Source: CAXBCP01 sp963977005 (lineage in GTDB: Bacteria; Pseudomonadota; Alphaproteobacteria; MPNO01; UBA830). From it: 64,000 nt of DNA. Shown here piece by piece: positions 51,641-62,494 of this stretch; position 1 is the stretch's first letter; each line of letters opens with the position of its first letter. Under the pieces are notes generated by a model that ran no database searches, was not told where the DNA came from, and saw only the letters and a list, made by a program, of their open reading frames with translations. Both the position numbers and the translations under genes were made by a program. The stretch spans positions 151,135-215,134 of the forward strand of contig CAXBMQ010000006.1 in NCBI GenBank assembly GCA_963977005.1, given 5' to 3'.

Positions 51641-52867
51641 CTACGCCGCCTTCTCCATCATCTCCACGAACCGGTCGAACAGGTAGTGGCTGTCCTGCGG
51701 GCCGGGGCTCGCTTCCGGGTGGTGCTGCACCGAGAAGACCGGCTTGCCGGTCAGGCGGATGCCCTCCGGCGTTTTGTCGAACAGCGAGATGTGGGTCAGC
51801 TCCACGCCGTCGGGCAGGGAAGTCTCGTCGACCACGAAGCCGTGGTTCTGGCTGGTGATCTCCACCCTGCCGGTCGCGAGGTCCTTTACCGGGTGGTTGC
51901 CGCCGCGGTGGCCGAGATGCATCTTTTTCGTCGTCGCGCCCAGCGCCAGCGCCAGCAGCTGGTGGCCGAGGCAGATGCCGAAAATCGGCAGGCCGAATTT
52001 GATCAGCTGCTTTATCACCGGCACGGCGTATTCGCCGGTCGCCGCCGGGTCGCCCGGCCCGTTGGACAGGAAAATGCCGTCGGGCCTGTGGCGCAGCACT
52101 TCCTCGGCGCTGGCGGTCGCCGGCACCACGGTTACCCTGCAGCCGGCGGAGGCGAGGGAGCGGAGGATGTTGCGCTTGGCGCCGAAATCCATCGCGACGA
52201 CGTGGAATTCGGGGCTTTCCTGCCTGCCGTAGCCCGCGTGCAGCGCCCACAGGCTTTCGTCCCAGCTATAGGTCTGGCGGCAGGTAACGTCTTTGGCGAG
52301 GTCCATGCCCTTGAGCCCGGGCCAGGCGTTGGCGGCGGCTTTGAGGGACGGGAGATCGAAAACACCGTCCGGCGCGTGGTGGATCACGCCGGTCGGCGCG
52401 CCCGAATCGCGGATCAGCCGGGTCAGGCGGCGCGTGTCGACCCCGGCAAGGCCGATCAGGTTGTGCGATTTGAGCCACGCGTCGAGATGCTGGGCGGCGC
52501 GCCAGTTCGACGGGTGGGTGATGCCGGCACGCAGGATCAGCCCGCGGGCGGGCGGCGTCGTCGTCTCGATATCTTCCGGGTTGGCGCCGACATTGCCGAT
52601 ATGGGGGAACGTGAAGGTGACGATCTGGCCGGCATAGGACGGGTCGGTCAGGATTTCCTGGTAGCCGGTGATGGACGTGTTGAAACAGACCTCGCCGGTC
52701 GTGGTGCCTACGGCGCCGATGCCGGTGCCCCATATGATGTTGCTGTCCGGTTCGTTGCCCGACTCGCTGCTGCCCGATTCGCCGCCGCCCAGCACGAGAA
52801 CGGCGGTGGCGCCGCCGGGCGGGGTCGCGGGGTCGCGGTGCTTGGTTTCTGGCGCGGTGTCTGCCAT
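51641..52867 (-). CDS. carA: Carbamoyl-phosphate synthase small subunit (glutaminase)
   Basis: Hydrolyses glutamine and passes ammonia to CarB (encoded at 28521). It is 408 residues. The N-terminal CPSase_sm domain includes TTTGEVCFNTSITGYQEILT and YAGQIVTFTFPHIGN. The class I glutamine amidotransferase domain has the nucleophile in FGICLGHQLLALALG (~275) and the His/Glu pair in SVQHHPEASPGP. An N-terminal ~30-residue Gly/Ser/Glu-rich extension is longer than in E. coli. It is divergent from yqeY-dnaG-rpoD, a common alphaproteobacterial order. Its leader region holds a 15-bp tandem repeat. Confidence 0.97.
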   Translation of the reverse strand: MADTAPETKHRDPATPPGGATAVLVLGGGESGSSESGNEPDSNIIWGTGIGAVGTTTGEVCFNTSITGYQEILTDPSYAGQIVTFTFPHIGNVGANPEDIETTTPPARGLILRAGITHPSNWRAAQHLDAWLKSHNLIGLAGVDTRRLTRLIRDSGAPTGVIHHAPDGVFDLPSLKAAANAWPGLKGMDLAKDVTCRQTYSWDESLWALHAGYGRQESPEFHVVAMDFGAKRNILRSLASAGCRVTVVPATASAEEVLRHRPDGIFLSNGPGDPAATGEYAVPVIKQLIKFGLPIFGICLGHQLLALALGATTKKMHLGHRGGNHPVKDLATGRVEITSQNHGFVVDETSLPDGVELTHISLFDKTPEGIRLTGKPVFSVQHHPEASPGPQDSHYLFDRFVEMMEKAA

Positions 52868-52919
52868 GGCGGGTCTTCCGGAAATGGTTTTGTCGGTTCG
52901 GGGCGGCGGTGTTCGGTTC

Positions 52920-52979
52920 GAGCGCGCTCTGTTGGAGCGCTCTCTGTTGGGGCGCTCTGTGTCAGGGCGCTTGTCGGTT
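52920..52979. repeat. Degenerate 15-bp tandem repeat upstream of carA
   Basis: About four 15-bp units starting GAGCGCGCTCTGTTG, GAGCGCTCTCTGTTG, GGGCGCTCTGTGTCA, in the 319-bp intergenic region 52868-53186 between carA and yqeY. On the carA strand they lie in the leader. The rest of the region shows no gene, only a small GC hairpin and an AT-rich promoter-like patch near 53090. Confidence 0.6.
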
Positions 52980-53186
52980 CGGGCGATACGGGCGCTTTTT
53001 GCCCGCGGCGGCGGGCCGCGAACATGGCGGACCCAAGACTAGATAGGGGATCGGGGGAGACTCGTCAACCGAAATGGAATTTTGAAAGATATATATAATT
53101 CAATGGGTTAAGGTGTGTCGGAACGTTTGCGCGGTCTGGCGAATTAGGTTAACGTCCGCCGCCTTTCAACAGCCCAGATGAGATCC

Positions 53187-53645
53187 ATGCTCAGAGACCG
53201 GCTCAGCGAAGCACTCAAATCGTCGATGAAGGAAAAGAACCAGGTCGCGGTGTCGACCCTGCGTCTGATCCTGACCGCCGTGAAGGACCGCGATATCGCG
53301 GCGCGCTCCAAGGGCGTGGATGACGGCATCAGCGATAGCGATATCCTCCAGGTGCTGCAGACCATGGTGCGCCAGCGTCATGATTCGATCGAGATGTACA
53401 AGCAGGGCAACCGCCCGGAGCTTGCCGCGCGCGAGGCCGAGGAGATCGAGGTGATCGAGAGCTTCATGCCGCGCCAGCTCGGCGATGCCGAGATCGAGGC
53501 GGCGATCGCGTCGGTGATCGAGGACACCGGCGCGGCGTCGATCAAGGACATGGGCAAGGCGATGGGCGCCCTGCGCGAACGCTATGCCGGCCAGATGGAT
53601 TTCGGCAAGGCGAGCGCGATGCTGAAGGCGCGGCTTTCCGGCTGA
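53187..53645 (+). CDS. yqeY: GatB/YqeY domain-containing protein
   Basis: Cytosolic helical protein of about 152 residues from the ATG at 53187, with GATGAG upstream; an ATG at 53178 is possible. The family block is LKSSMKEKNQVAVSTLRLIL followed by LQVLQTMVRQRHDSIEMYKQ, and it ends with GAASIKDMGKAMGALRER and DFGKASAMLKARLSG. The C-terminal half resembles the tRNA-binding tail of GatB, but YqeY proteins are not amidotransferases. In alphaproteobacteria it regularly precedes dnaG and rpoD, as here, with a 118-bp gap. Precise role unestablished. Confidence 0.9.
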   Translation: MLRDRLSEALKSSMKEKNQVAVSTLRLILTAVKDRDIAARSKGVDDGISDSDILQVLQTMVRQRHDSIEMYKQGNRPELAAREAEEIEVIESFMPRQLGDAEIEAAIASVIEDTGAASIKDMGKAMGALRERYAGQMDFGKASAMLKARLSG

Positions 53646-53763
53646 CCGGGACTTTTTCTGCCTGAGCCGGCGCCGCTTTTTTCTGGATCCCCGGAGTCGC
53701 TTTCGCCGCGCCTTGGCTTATACTGGCGGGCGTAAAAGTCGATACCTGTTCCGAAAGGCGTAA

Positions 53764-55710
53764 ATGGCGTTTTCGCCCCAGTTCCTCGACGAAATCCGCG
53801 CCAGGCTGACCCTGTCCGACGTCGTCTCGCGCCGCGTAAAACTCACCCAGCGCGGCCGCGAACACACCGGCCTCTGCCCATTCCACAGCGAAAAGACCCC
53901 GTCCTTTACCGTCTCAAATGATAAGGCCTTCTACCATTGTTTCGGCTGTGGGGCACATGGGGATGTGATTGGGTATTTGATGCAGGCGGAGGGGGTGTCG
54001 TTTCCGGAGGCGGTGGAGCGGCTGGCGGCGGAGGCGGGGCTTGAGGTGCCGGTCTCGAGCCCGGAGGAGCGCGAGCAGGCGCAGCGCCGGGCCGGGCTGC
54101 TCGAGGTGATGGAGGCGGCGTGCGTCTATTACGAAAAGACCCTGCGCTCGCCCATGGGCAAAACCGCACTTGCCTATCTGCATGGGCGCGGGCTGACCGA
54201 CGAGACCATCGCGCGCTTCCGGCTCGGCTTCGCGCCGCCGGGCAACACCCTCAAGACCGCCATCATGTCGGAGGCGATGCCCGAGGCGCTGCTCGCCGAG
54301 GGCGGCCTGGTGCGCAAGCCCGATGACGGCCGGCCGAGTTACGACTTCTTCCGCGACCGCGTGCTGTTCCCGATCGCGGATGCGCGCGGCCGCATCATCG
54401 CGTTCGGCGGTCGCACCATGGGCGACGGCGAGCCCAAATACCTCAATTCGCCGGACACGCCGCTATTCGACAAGCGGCGCACGCTGTACGGCCTCGCCCA
54501 CGCGCGCAGCGCGGCGCATGACAACCAGCGCATCCTGGTCACCGAGGGCTATATGGACGTGATCGCGCTCGCCCAGCACGGCATCCGCGAGGCGGTGGCC
54601 CCCCTCGGCACCGCGCTGTCGGAAAGCCATCTCGCCCTGCTGTGGAAGGTCGCGCCCGAGCCGTATCTCTGTTTCGACGGCGACAAGGCCGGCCAGCGCG
54701 CCGCGGGCCGGTCGGCCGAGCGCGCCCTGCCGCTGCTGAGCCCCGGCCGCAGCCTGCGCTTCATCACGCTGCCCGCCGGCGAGGACCCGGACAGCCTGGT
54801 CAGCACGCAAGGCGCGCAGGCGATGGAAGAGCTGATCGCAAAATCGACGCCGCTCGACGCCGTGATCTGGAACCTCGAGACCGCCGGCCGCGCCTTCGAT
54901 ACGCCCGAGCGCCTCGCCGGGCTGGAAAAACGCCTCGAGGACCGCGCCCTGTCGATCGCCGACCGCAAGGTCCAGTTCCAGTACCAGTCCCTGTTCCGCC
55001 AGAAACTGCGCGACATGATCAACGCGTCCCGGAATGGCGGGCGCACCGCCGGCGGAAATGCGGGCGGCTATCAGGGCGGCGGGCAGGGCGGCTATCAGGG
55101 AAGGGGCGGCGGCGGTTTCAACCGGGGCGGCGGCCGCGGCGGCGGCTTCAACCGCGGCGGACAGCGCGGCGCGGCCGCGTGGGAAGACCGCCGCGCCGGC
55201 ACCAGCCTCGGCGGCCTGCCCGAGGCGGGCGCCAGATCGGGCCCCGATATCCTCAAAAAACGGCACGAACAGGTGCTTCTGGCGGTGATTATCAACCATC
55301 CGGACCTGCTCGACATGTTCGCCGAGGATTTAGCAATGGTTAACGTTTCCAACCCTAAGCTTGACAACCTCCGGCAGGAAATCCTAAAGGTCTACGCCCT
55401 CACGGAAAATCTTGACTCCGAGGGGCTGAAGACCCAGTTAGGTAACCAGGGAAACAGCGTGGTTTTACAGTCCGTTCTGACCTCCGACGTTTACGTCCAT
55501 GCCGGGTTCGCCCGGCCGGACGCGGCCGAAGACGAGGTGCGGACGGGCTTCCTCCAGGTTCTTGCCAGCCAGCTGGCACCCGCGCGGCGGGCCGAACTGG
55601 AAGACGCAAGGCGCCTGTACGTAAACGAGCCGACGGACGAGAACTGGGAAAGATTCGAAAAGCTGAAAATGGACGGACCCGGATCGCCGGGGACCGAGGC
55701 GCCCGTCTGA
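53764..55710 (+). CDS. dnaG: DNA primase
   Basis: Synthesises RNA primers for replication, 648 residues. The N-terminal CHC2 zinc finger is visible (LCPFHSEKTPSFTVSNDK, then FYHCFGCGAHGD). The primase core and TOPRIM domain contain ILVTEGYMDVIAL (acidic metal ligand) and YLCFDGDKAGQRAA. A long Gly/Arg/Gln-rich linker (~420-475, repeats of GGYQGG and GGGFNRGG) separates the core from the C-terminal helicase-binding domain and is unusually RGG-like. It is part of the macromolecular-synthesis cluster with rpoD. An AAGGCG ribosome site precedes the ATG. Confidence 0.97.
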   Translation: MAFSPQFLDEIRARLTLSDVVSRRVKLTQRGREHTGLCPFHSEKTPSFTVSNDKAFYHCFGCGAHGDVIGYLMQAEGVSFPEAVERLAAEAGLEVPVSSPEEREQAQRRAGLLEVMEAACVYYEKTLRSPMGKTALAYLHGRGLTDETIARFRLGFAPPGNTLKTAIMSEAMPEALLAEGGLVRKPDDGRPSYDFFRDRVLFPIADARGRIIAFGGRTMGDGEPKYLNSPDTPLFDKRRTLYGLAHARSAAHDNQRILVTEGYMDVIALAQHGIREAVAPLGTALSESHLALLWKVAPEPYLCFDGDKAGQRAAGRSAERALPLLSPGRSLRFITLPAGEDPDSLVSTQGAQAMEELIAKSTPLDAVIWNLETAGRAFDTPERLAGLEKRLEDRALSIADRKVQFQYQSLFRQKLRDMINASRNGGRTAGGNAGGYQGGGQGGYQGRGGGGFNRGGGRGGGFNRGGQRGAAAWEDRRAGTSLGGLPEAGARSGPDILKKRHEQVLLAVIINHPDLLDMFAEDLAMVNVSNPKLDNLRQEILKVYALTENLDSEGLKTQLGNQGNSVVLQSVLTSDVYVHAGFARPDAAEDEVRTGFLQVLASQLAPARRAELEDARRLYVNEPTDENWERFEKLKMDGPGSPGTEAPV

Positions 55711-55998
55711 CGGGCGGGCCGACAGAATATGCAGGGGCCGGTCCGGTACGGGACCGGGCGAGACACCGTGTTGCCGGGATCCGGGACGGGATATCCGGCA
55801 GGACCGGGAACGAGGACGAGGCCGAGTACAAGACCGCGTACACGACCCGCGCAAAGCATGAGAGTGCAACGCGTGAGAACGGAAAGAACGCGCCAGCGCG
55901 TGCGTGTTGAGACGAATGAGCGTGCCCGGCGGCACCGGTCCCCAGGACCCGGCCGCCAGATATGGGCGTTTTTGGTAATTTTGGGGGACTGAGTTCGC
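55711..55998. other. dnaG-rpoD intergenic region, no confident gene
   Basis: This 288-bp stretch holds GC-rich imperfect repeats of the GGGACCGG type, then a purine-rich segment and the rpoD ribosome site (GGGGGA). An 87-residue Arg/Thr-rich open frame (55729-55992) ends six bases before the rpoD ATG but has biased, low-complexity composition and no clear ribosome site. An rpoD promoter or leader is likely here but not resolvable by eye. Confidence 0.4.
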
Positions 55999-58005
<2,007 letters not shown>

Positions 58006-58017
58006 TTTTTGGTGTCA

Positions 58018-58038
58018 CCCTCGGGCTTGACCCGAGGG
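58018..58038. repeat. REP-like palindrome after rpoD
   Basis: CCCTCGGG-CTTGA-CCCGAGGG, a palindrome of the same general architecture as the other REP-like units, 13 bp after the rpoD stop. Confidence 0.65.
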
Positions 58039-58060
58039 CCCACACTCCGAGTAACGAAAC

Positions 58061-58086
58061 GGGCCGCCTTTGGGGCGGCCCTTTTT
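58061..58086 (+). terminator. rpoD terminator
   Basis: Stem GGGCCGCC / GGCGGCCC, loop TTTGG, then five Ts. Confidence 0.9.
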
Positions 58087-58163
58087 CTATGGCGTGTTAT
58101 TTAGAGTATAAAAACCCTTTCGAACGTTTGAATTTTGGCATAGGCGCATTCCAGCGACCTAAT

Positions 58164-59360
58164 TCACTTGGCTGCTAACTTTTCAAATACCATCACATGC
58201 TCTGAACCCATCCTTTTTCCCAAATTATTATTATCGTTTTTGACAAATGGTAGAGATCGATTACGGGCTGGGAGCTGTCTTTCGGCTTGATCGACTAGCT
58301 TGAAGCCATGCATTGCTGCCGCTGACGCAAGCCCAGCGGCATTATTTATGGGAATTTCTCGTAAACAGGAATTTCCAACGACAAATGTCGCGCTTCCATG
58401 ATCACGCACTACCCTCGACAACTCTTTCGCCAAATTGCTCAGATCAATAGCGTACCTTTTGATCATGCCTTGGTAACGGCTGGGCAACTCATCGATTTTG
58501 CCAACAGCTGCAAGAATTGGATTAACGATTTCAGTGTCAAGGTGTTCGTCGGGTCTACGTTCAGCACCAACGCTGTCAGTACGGATTCTTCTTAATCCGG
58601 AAATTGAGTGTCCCATCCAGACGAGTGACATTTTATGCCCCCGTAAATAATCTATCGCATTGAGATAAGGTGGAGAAGTTATCACGGCATCAATTGTACC
58701 GTCCGTTATACTTTCCATATTGCGTGCGTCACCAGTTCTAACATCTGCTAGCCCTGTTGGCGCTTCCTCCTCAAGGATTCTTGAGAGCCTTTTAGCGGAT
58801 CGCACGAACTCTGGAAAAACATCAAAGTTATTGTCTTCTGCGACCTTGTGAGGGCGACTTCTCGAGGTGTCTCTAGCTAACGAGGCTCGCTGTTCTTTGG
58901 TAACAATGATTCTACTCATCGCAAGAAGGAGCGCATTGCGTTCGGCTGGACGGCTATTTATGTCTTCATCTTGCTCGAAAATTTTCGCCAACTTTCGAAG
59001 TTGCAATCGTTGGCTGGGGGCGAACCAAAATTTCACGAATTGCGAGGTCTCAGCATCGCTATCTATCCAATCAAGTCGAACTTTGCGACCGTCAATTTGT
59101 TCAGCCTTCTGAACGATGGCCTCAGCAAGGCAGACTAAGTTGTCACTTTCGCATTGAGTAGTTGCGACACGTGCTATCAAAACAGCTAATGGATCCATAT
59201 CGAAACCGATTGCTTTAAGACCAGCCTTATCCGCCTCTCGCAATACGGTTCCTGAGCCCGCCATTGGATCGAGAACAATCGAGTGTTTTGGCAAGTTAAT
59301 AACGCGCTCAAGCGCGATATCCGGTGCCATTCGTGCCGGGAACGGGTGGATCGATTTCAA
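58164..59360 (-). CDS. DNA methyltransferase (N4-cytosine/N6-adenine type, TSPPY)
   Basis: Amino-group DNA methyltransferase, 398 residues. The N-terminus KSIHPFPARMAPDIALERV leads into motif I (VLDPMAGSGTVLREA, ~30-45) with downstream acidic ligand GFDMDPLAVLIAR. The catalytic motif IV TSPPYLNAIDYLRGHKMSLV is near residue 225. TSPPY suggests N4-cytosine modification but does not prove it. The gene starts five bases after the stop of the GHKL-ATPase/nuclease gene, so the two form one operon and probably one self/non-self discrimination system. AT-rich codon use contrasts with rpoD. Confidence 0.92.
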   Translation of the reverse strand: MKSIHPFPARMAPDIALERVINLPKHSIVLDPMAGSGTVLREADKAGLKAIGFDMDPLAVLIARVATTQCESDNLVCLAEAIVQKAEQIDGRKVRLDWIDSDAETSQFVKFWFAPSQRLQLRKLAKIFEQDEDINSRPAERNALLLAMSRIIVTKEQRASLARDTSRSRPHKVAEDNNFDVFPEFVRSAKRLSRILEEEAPTGLADVRTGDARNMESITDGTIDAVITSPPYLNAIDYLRGHKMSLVWMGHSISGLRRIRTDSVGAERRPDEHLDTEIVNPILAAVGKIDELPSRYQGMIKRYAIDLSNLAKELSRVVRDHGSATFVVGNSCLREIPINNAAGLASAAAMHGFKLVDQAERQLPARNRSLPFVKNDNNNLGKRMGSEHVMVFEKLAAK

Positions 59361-59365
59361 GTCAT

Positions 59366-62044
59366 TTACTCGATAACTGGATCATCATGGTCTTCATACT
59401 TATCATGCAAACGATCTAGTTGAGCTTGCACAGCTGCTGCCACTCTCTCAGAGCTAGCGTTTATAACAATTTTATCTCCATCTAGTCCCACGAGATCAGG
59501 CACCAAAATATTAAGTCCTTGAGCAACGGCAATTACATGCTCATTGGTAACTTGAGTGGCGCCAAGCTGCTCTCGGCATACCAATGCGACAGTCGATGCT
59601 GGTAAAGAGTCTGGTATTTTGCCTTTCAGAAATTCTAATGCTTGGAGCAATAGATCGAGCGTTAATACTCGCACACTCTTGATCCAGTCCACGACGTTGT
59701 CCACCCAAGATTGTATCTCATCAGGATCATGCAGACTGAAGATCTCTTCGAGTTTGATAAGGGGAATTGCGCCAAATTCAGCCGTAATCTCAACTAGCCG
59801 CCCTAGATCACGAGCACGCATTGGAGTAACTTCTTGTTGTTCTGCACGACGGGGGAGAGCACCTTCTTGGAAGTTTGGGGCGACCACGAGAGCATAATCT
59901 GCCTCGAGAGAGGTCTTGTGATCGTGAACCCCATCAAGACCGATGTTGCTAGTTTTAGCTTTTTCGTGGGTCGTTGATTTTGCATCGAACGAAACAGTGT
60001 ATAAAGGCGTAGCAGGATCGGTAGCTGTCGGTCGACCCGCCGGAAGGGGATATGCTCTCGCTAATCCTTCAGGTTCCCCCGATTTTGCCATGTCTTCCAC
60101 TTCAAAACCCAGATAGCTAAGAGCACTTGAGAGCGCCGCCTCCAACATTCGGAAGTTAGAGTCGTGTTGTACTTTCGAGAGAATGTGAGCGATATGGATG
60201 CCAGATTGACGGGTTTGTAAGGCGCGAGCTCGCATCAATTTATCCCGATATTGCATGACCTCTTTCAACGCGTTTGGCTCGATACCAATATCGAGAGCAT
60301 AAACGTCAGACAAAAAAGTAACGGAGGAGAATGCTTCAACTATTTTTTTCTCTCGACGCGTCTTAGCGTACTCCAGAGCAAACGGATGATCCTTGTTGAT
60401 GATCAAAGCGTTGTCCGAGATTCTGTATTGAACGAATTCAGTCGCAGATGAGTCCTCAAATTTTACCTCGGATAACGCGTTCCGGATGTTTTGAGATGTC
60501 TCGTTTTTCCATGAATCAAGTTTCGCTGATTTATCGTTGACGCCTGAGTCATCGATCATGGATGGCAGTTGAGCCCTTCCCTCTAAGGATTTTGAAACAA
60601 AACTTCGGAGAGGGTTGAGCGATACCACCCCAAGAGATTTCACCAGTAGATCGCTAGTATCAGTGAGACTCGATGCAGCGTCGCTATTGTAAGATGAGCG
60701 AACCTTGTTGAACGATTGACGAAGGAATGCGCGAAATATTGCTAACTCTGCTCGTTTGTGAAATTGCTCTCGATTGATAATCAAAAACTCATTTAGGCCA
60801 TCGGCTCTGACTGTCATCCTGAAGCGGGCCCATACTGAATGGCTCATATTCGTCTCACCAAAATATGGGTCATCTTGGTTTACAGTGCGGCCTCGCACAT
60901 TGATGTGGAAGCCATTTGAAGCGCTACGTTCTTCACTCTTGCCACTTGATATTTCATCTCGAAAGAGCCGAATTCGGCCAGTAATAATGCCGTCTATCCC
61001 GTCTATCTTAATATGTGGCACAGGCGTATCACCGCTTGAGACGGCAATTTCTTCATATTCCTCCTGATCATCTTGGGAGCCAGAATCGTTCTGGTTTTCG
61101 TCAGTGTGTCTGGGAGTGGCCGGTACAGAAGAAACCCCAAGGTCGATTTTCTTCACGCGAATTTTATCAATTTTTAAGGCTGGTCCAATCACCCAGTCCT
61201 GATCGACGGGATTAGCAGTTTTCGAGGACGTAAGCTGTTCGTCGTTTAGGCAGATTGCCATCTCGCTACCGAATGGCAAAGCAGAGCGCAGCATCCTTTT
61301 CAGGATGCCCGCTTTTAGATTTTTGCCGGCGGGCTTGAGCTCGGTCAGCAGTACTAGCGTCCATGTACCAGATGGCGGTGGTTTGAATGCAGATGGGGCA
61401 GCTAGAAATTCGTCATCCCAAGGCTCTATTTCCGGGCTTTCAATGCCTTTCGAGATAATTCGTGTTAGGTGCTCTCCGTCAGGTGTGGTTTTCAGAAATT
61501 CGAGGAAGTTCTCCTCGTCTACTTCGAAAACCTCTAATGGTATATCGCTTATCAGCTTAGGTTTTCCGTCAACGTTGTCGTCGGAGAGGTCTGCGTAGTC
61601 CATGGTGACTCGCCGGATCAAACCATCTTCTGCTTTGCAGATGTATGTGAATTTATTGGCGAGGATATAGGTCGCTAGTTTTCCGATTCCGAATTTTCCA
61701 ACCATTTCCCGCCCCCATTGCTGGGGAACGCCTGCCTTTGAAGATGTCGCTATTTGCCAGAGTTGTTTGAGGCCGTCGATGTCCATCGAGGCACCATTGT
61801 CAAGCACCGAGAGCGTTGCGTTCGATGACTCCAAATTATCGGGAATTCTGACATCTACATACTTTGCACCCGCATCCCAGCCATTCGATATGAGTTCCTC
61901 GAAGGCTTTTTGAGGCGATGAATAAAGTTGTTCACTGAAGTGATCAAGGAATGTTGTGCCAATTTGCACATCAATGTTTGCGACATGTGTTCCGCCCATT
62001 TTTTCAATGTTCTGGGGCGCTTTAATTTCCGCACTATCCATCAA
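59366..62044 (-). CDS. GHKL (HSP90-like) ATPase with candidate PD-(D/E)xK nuclease region, defence effector candidate
   Basis: Cytosolic protein of 892 residues. The N-terminal Bergerat-fold ATPase (~20-260) has N-box AFEELISNGWDAGAKYVDV (Glu, Asn, Asp-Ala), G1 box SVLDNGASMDIDG and G2 box MVGKFGIGKLATYILANKF. A transducer-like middle follows. Around 620-730, LEAALSSALSYLGFEVEDMA and YTVSFDAKSTTHEKAK give a helix, strand and D-x-K pattern typical of PD-(D/E)xK nucleases. The C-terminus looks like a winged helix. It is first gene of an operon with a DNA methyltransferase. Together they suggest an ATP-gated restriction or anti-phage system. ATPase certain; nuclease inferred. Confidence 0.8.
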   Translation of the reverse strand: MMDSAEIKAPQNIEKMGGTHVANIDVQIGTTFLDHFSEQLYSSPQKAFEELISNGWDAGAKYVDVRIPDNLESSNATLSVLDNGASMDIDGLKQLWQIATSSKAGVPQQWGREMVGKFGIGKLATYILANKFTYICKAEDGLIRRVTMDYADLSDDNVDGKPKLISDIPLEVFEVDEENFLEFLKTTPDGEHLTRIISKGIESPEIEPWDDEFLAAPSAFKPPPSGTWTLVLLTELKPAGKNLKAGILKRMLRSALPFGSEMAICLNDEQLTSSKTANPVDQDWVIGPALKIDKIRVKKIDLGVSSVPATPRHTDENQNDSGSQDDQEEYEEIAVSSGDTPVPHIKIDGIDGIITGRIRLFRDEISSGKSEERSASNGFHINVRGRTVNQDDPYFGETNMSHSVWARFRMTVRADGLNEFLIINREQFHKRAELAIFRAFLRQSFNKVRSSYNSDAASSLTDTSDLLVKSLGVVSLNPLRSFVSKSLEGRAQLPSMIDDSGVNDKSAKLDSWKNETSQNIRNALSEVKFEDSSATEFVQYRISDNALIINKDHPFALEYAKTRREKKIVEAFSSVTFLSDVYALDIGIEPNALKEVMQYRDKLMRARALQTRQSGIHIAHILSKVQHDSNFRMLEAALSSALSYLGFEVEDMAKSGEPEGLARAYPLPAGRPTATDPATPLYTVSFDAKSTTHEKAKTSNIGLDGVHDHKTSLEADYALVVAPNFQEGALPRRAEQQEVTPMRARDLGRLVEITAEFGAIPLIKLEEIFSLHDPDEIQSWVDNVVDWIKSVRVLTLDLLLQALEFLKGKIPDSLPASTVALVCREQLGATQVTNEHVIAVAQGLNILVPDLVGLDGDKIVINASSERVAAAVQAQLDRLHDKYEDHDDPVIE

Positions 62045-62174
62045 ATATCGTCCTCTTAACTATCATTGCGTTTCATCTTAAGTTGAATGGCGGTCGAAAC
62101 AAGTGCGGTAGGATTGTGTGTCAAGGTATTCCATGAAATTTGGCTAGAGGCTGTTGGGCGGGGCGCTGGACATC

Positions 62175-62252
62175 TTGACTCGGGACAACTTTTAGTATAA
62201 TATCTTCACACTCCGAAAAGTGAACGCGCCGCAGATTTCTGCGGCTTTTTTT
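62175..62252 (+). other. Promoter-terminator module, possible tiny transcript
   Basis: TTGACT (62175-62180), a 15-bp spacer and TATAAT (62196-62201) form a good promoter. Within ~45 bp comes a terminator: GCCGCAG-ATTT-CTGCGGC (62228-62245) plus seven Ts. A small CACT...AGTG hairpin lies between. No gene fits inside. The rest of 62045-62494 shows no gene. Confidence 0.45.
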
Positions 62253-62494
62253 GTGCCCGGGCGGTGCGGTACTGACTTAAAGGACAGTGTCCCGGCGCCG
62301 GAAAGACCCCCGTCCTCGGCTGAGGCCATGAATGGACGAAGGCCCGAGGAGTGCATCTCACGCGCGGGAATGACGTCGTTTCTTTTTTTAGCTGACCTTC
62401 TGCACCCCGCCGCCCGCGCGCGCCATCGGCGCTGCGCGCAGGCGCCCCCATGCCTGCAACACCCACATTCCTGCCACATAAGGAACCCCTCACC

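Noticed and set aside
55729..55992. 87-codon frame ending six bases before rpoD
   Set aside because: Arg/Thr/Gly low-complexity composition, no ribosome site, no recognisable homology; treated as intergenic.
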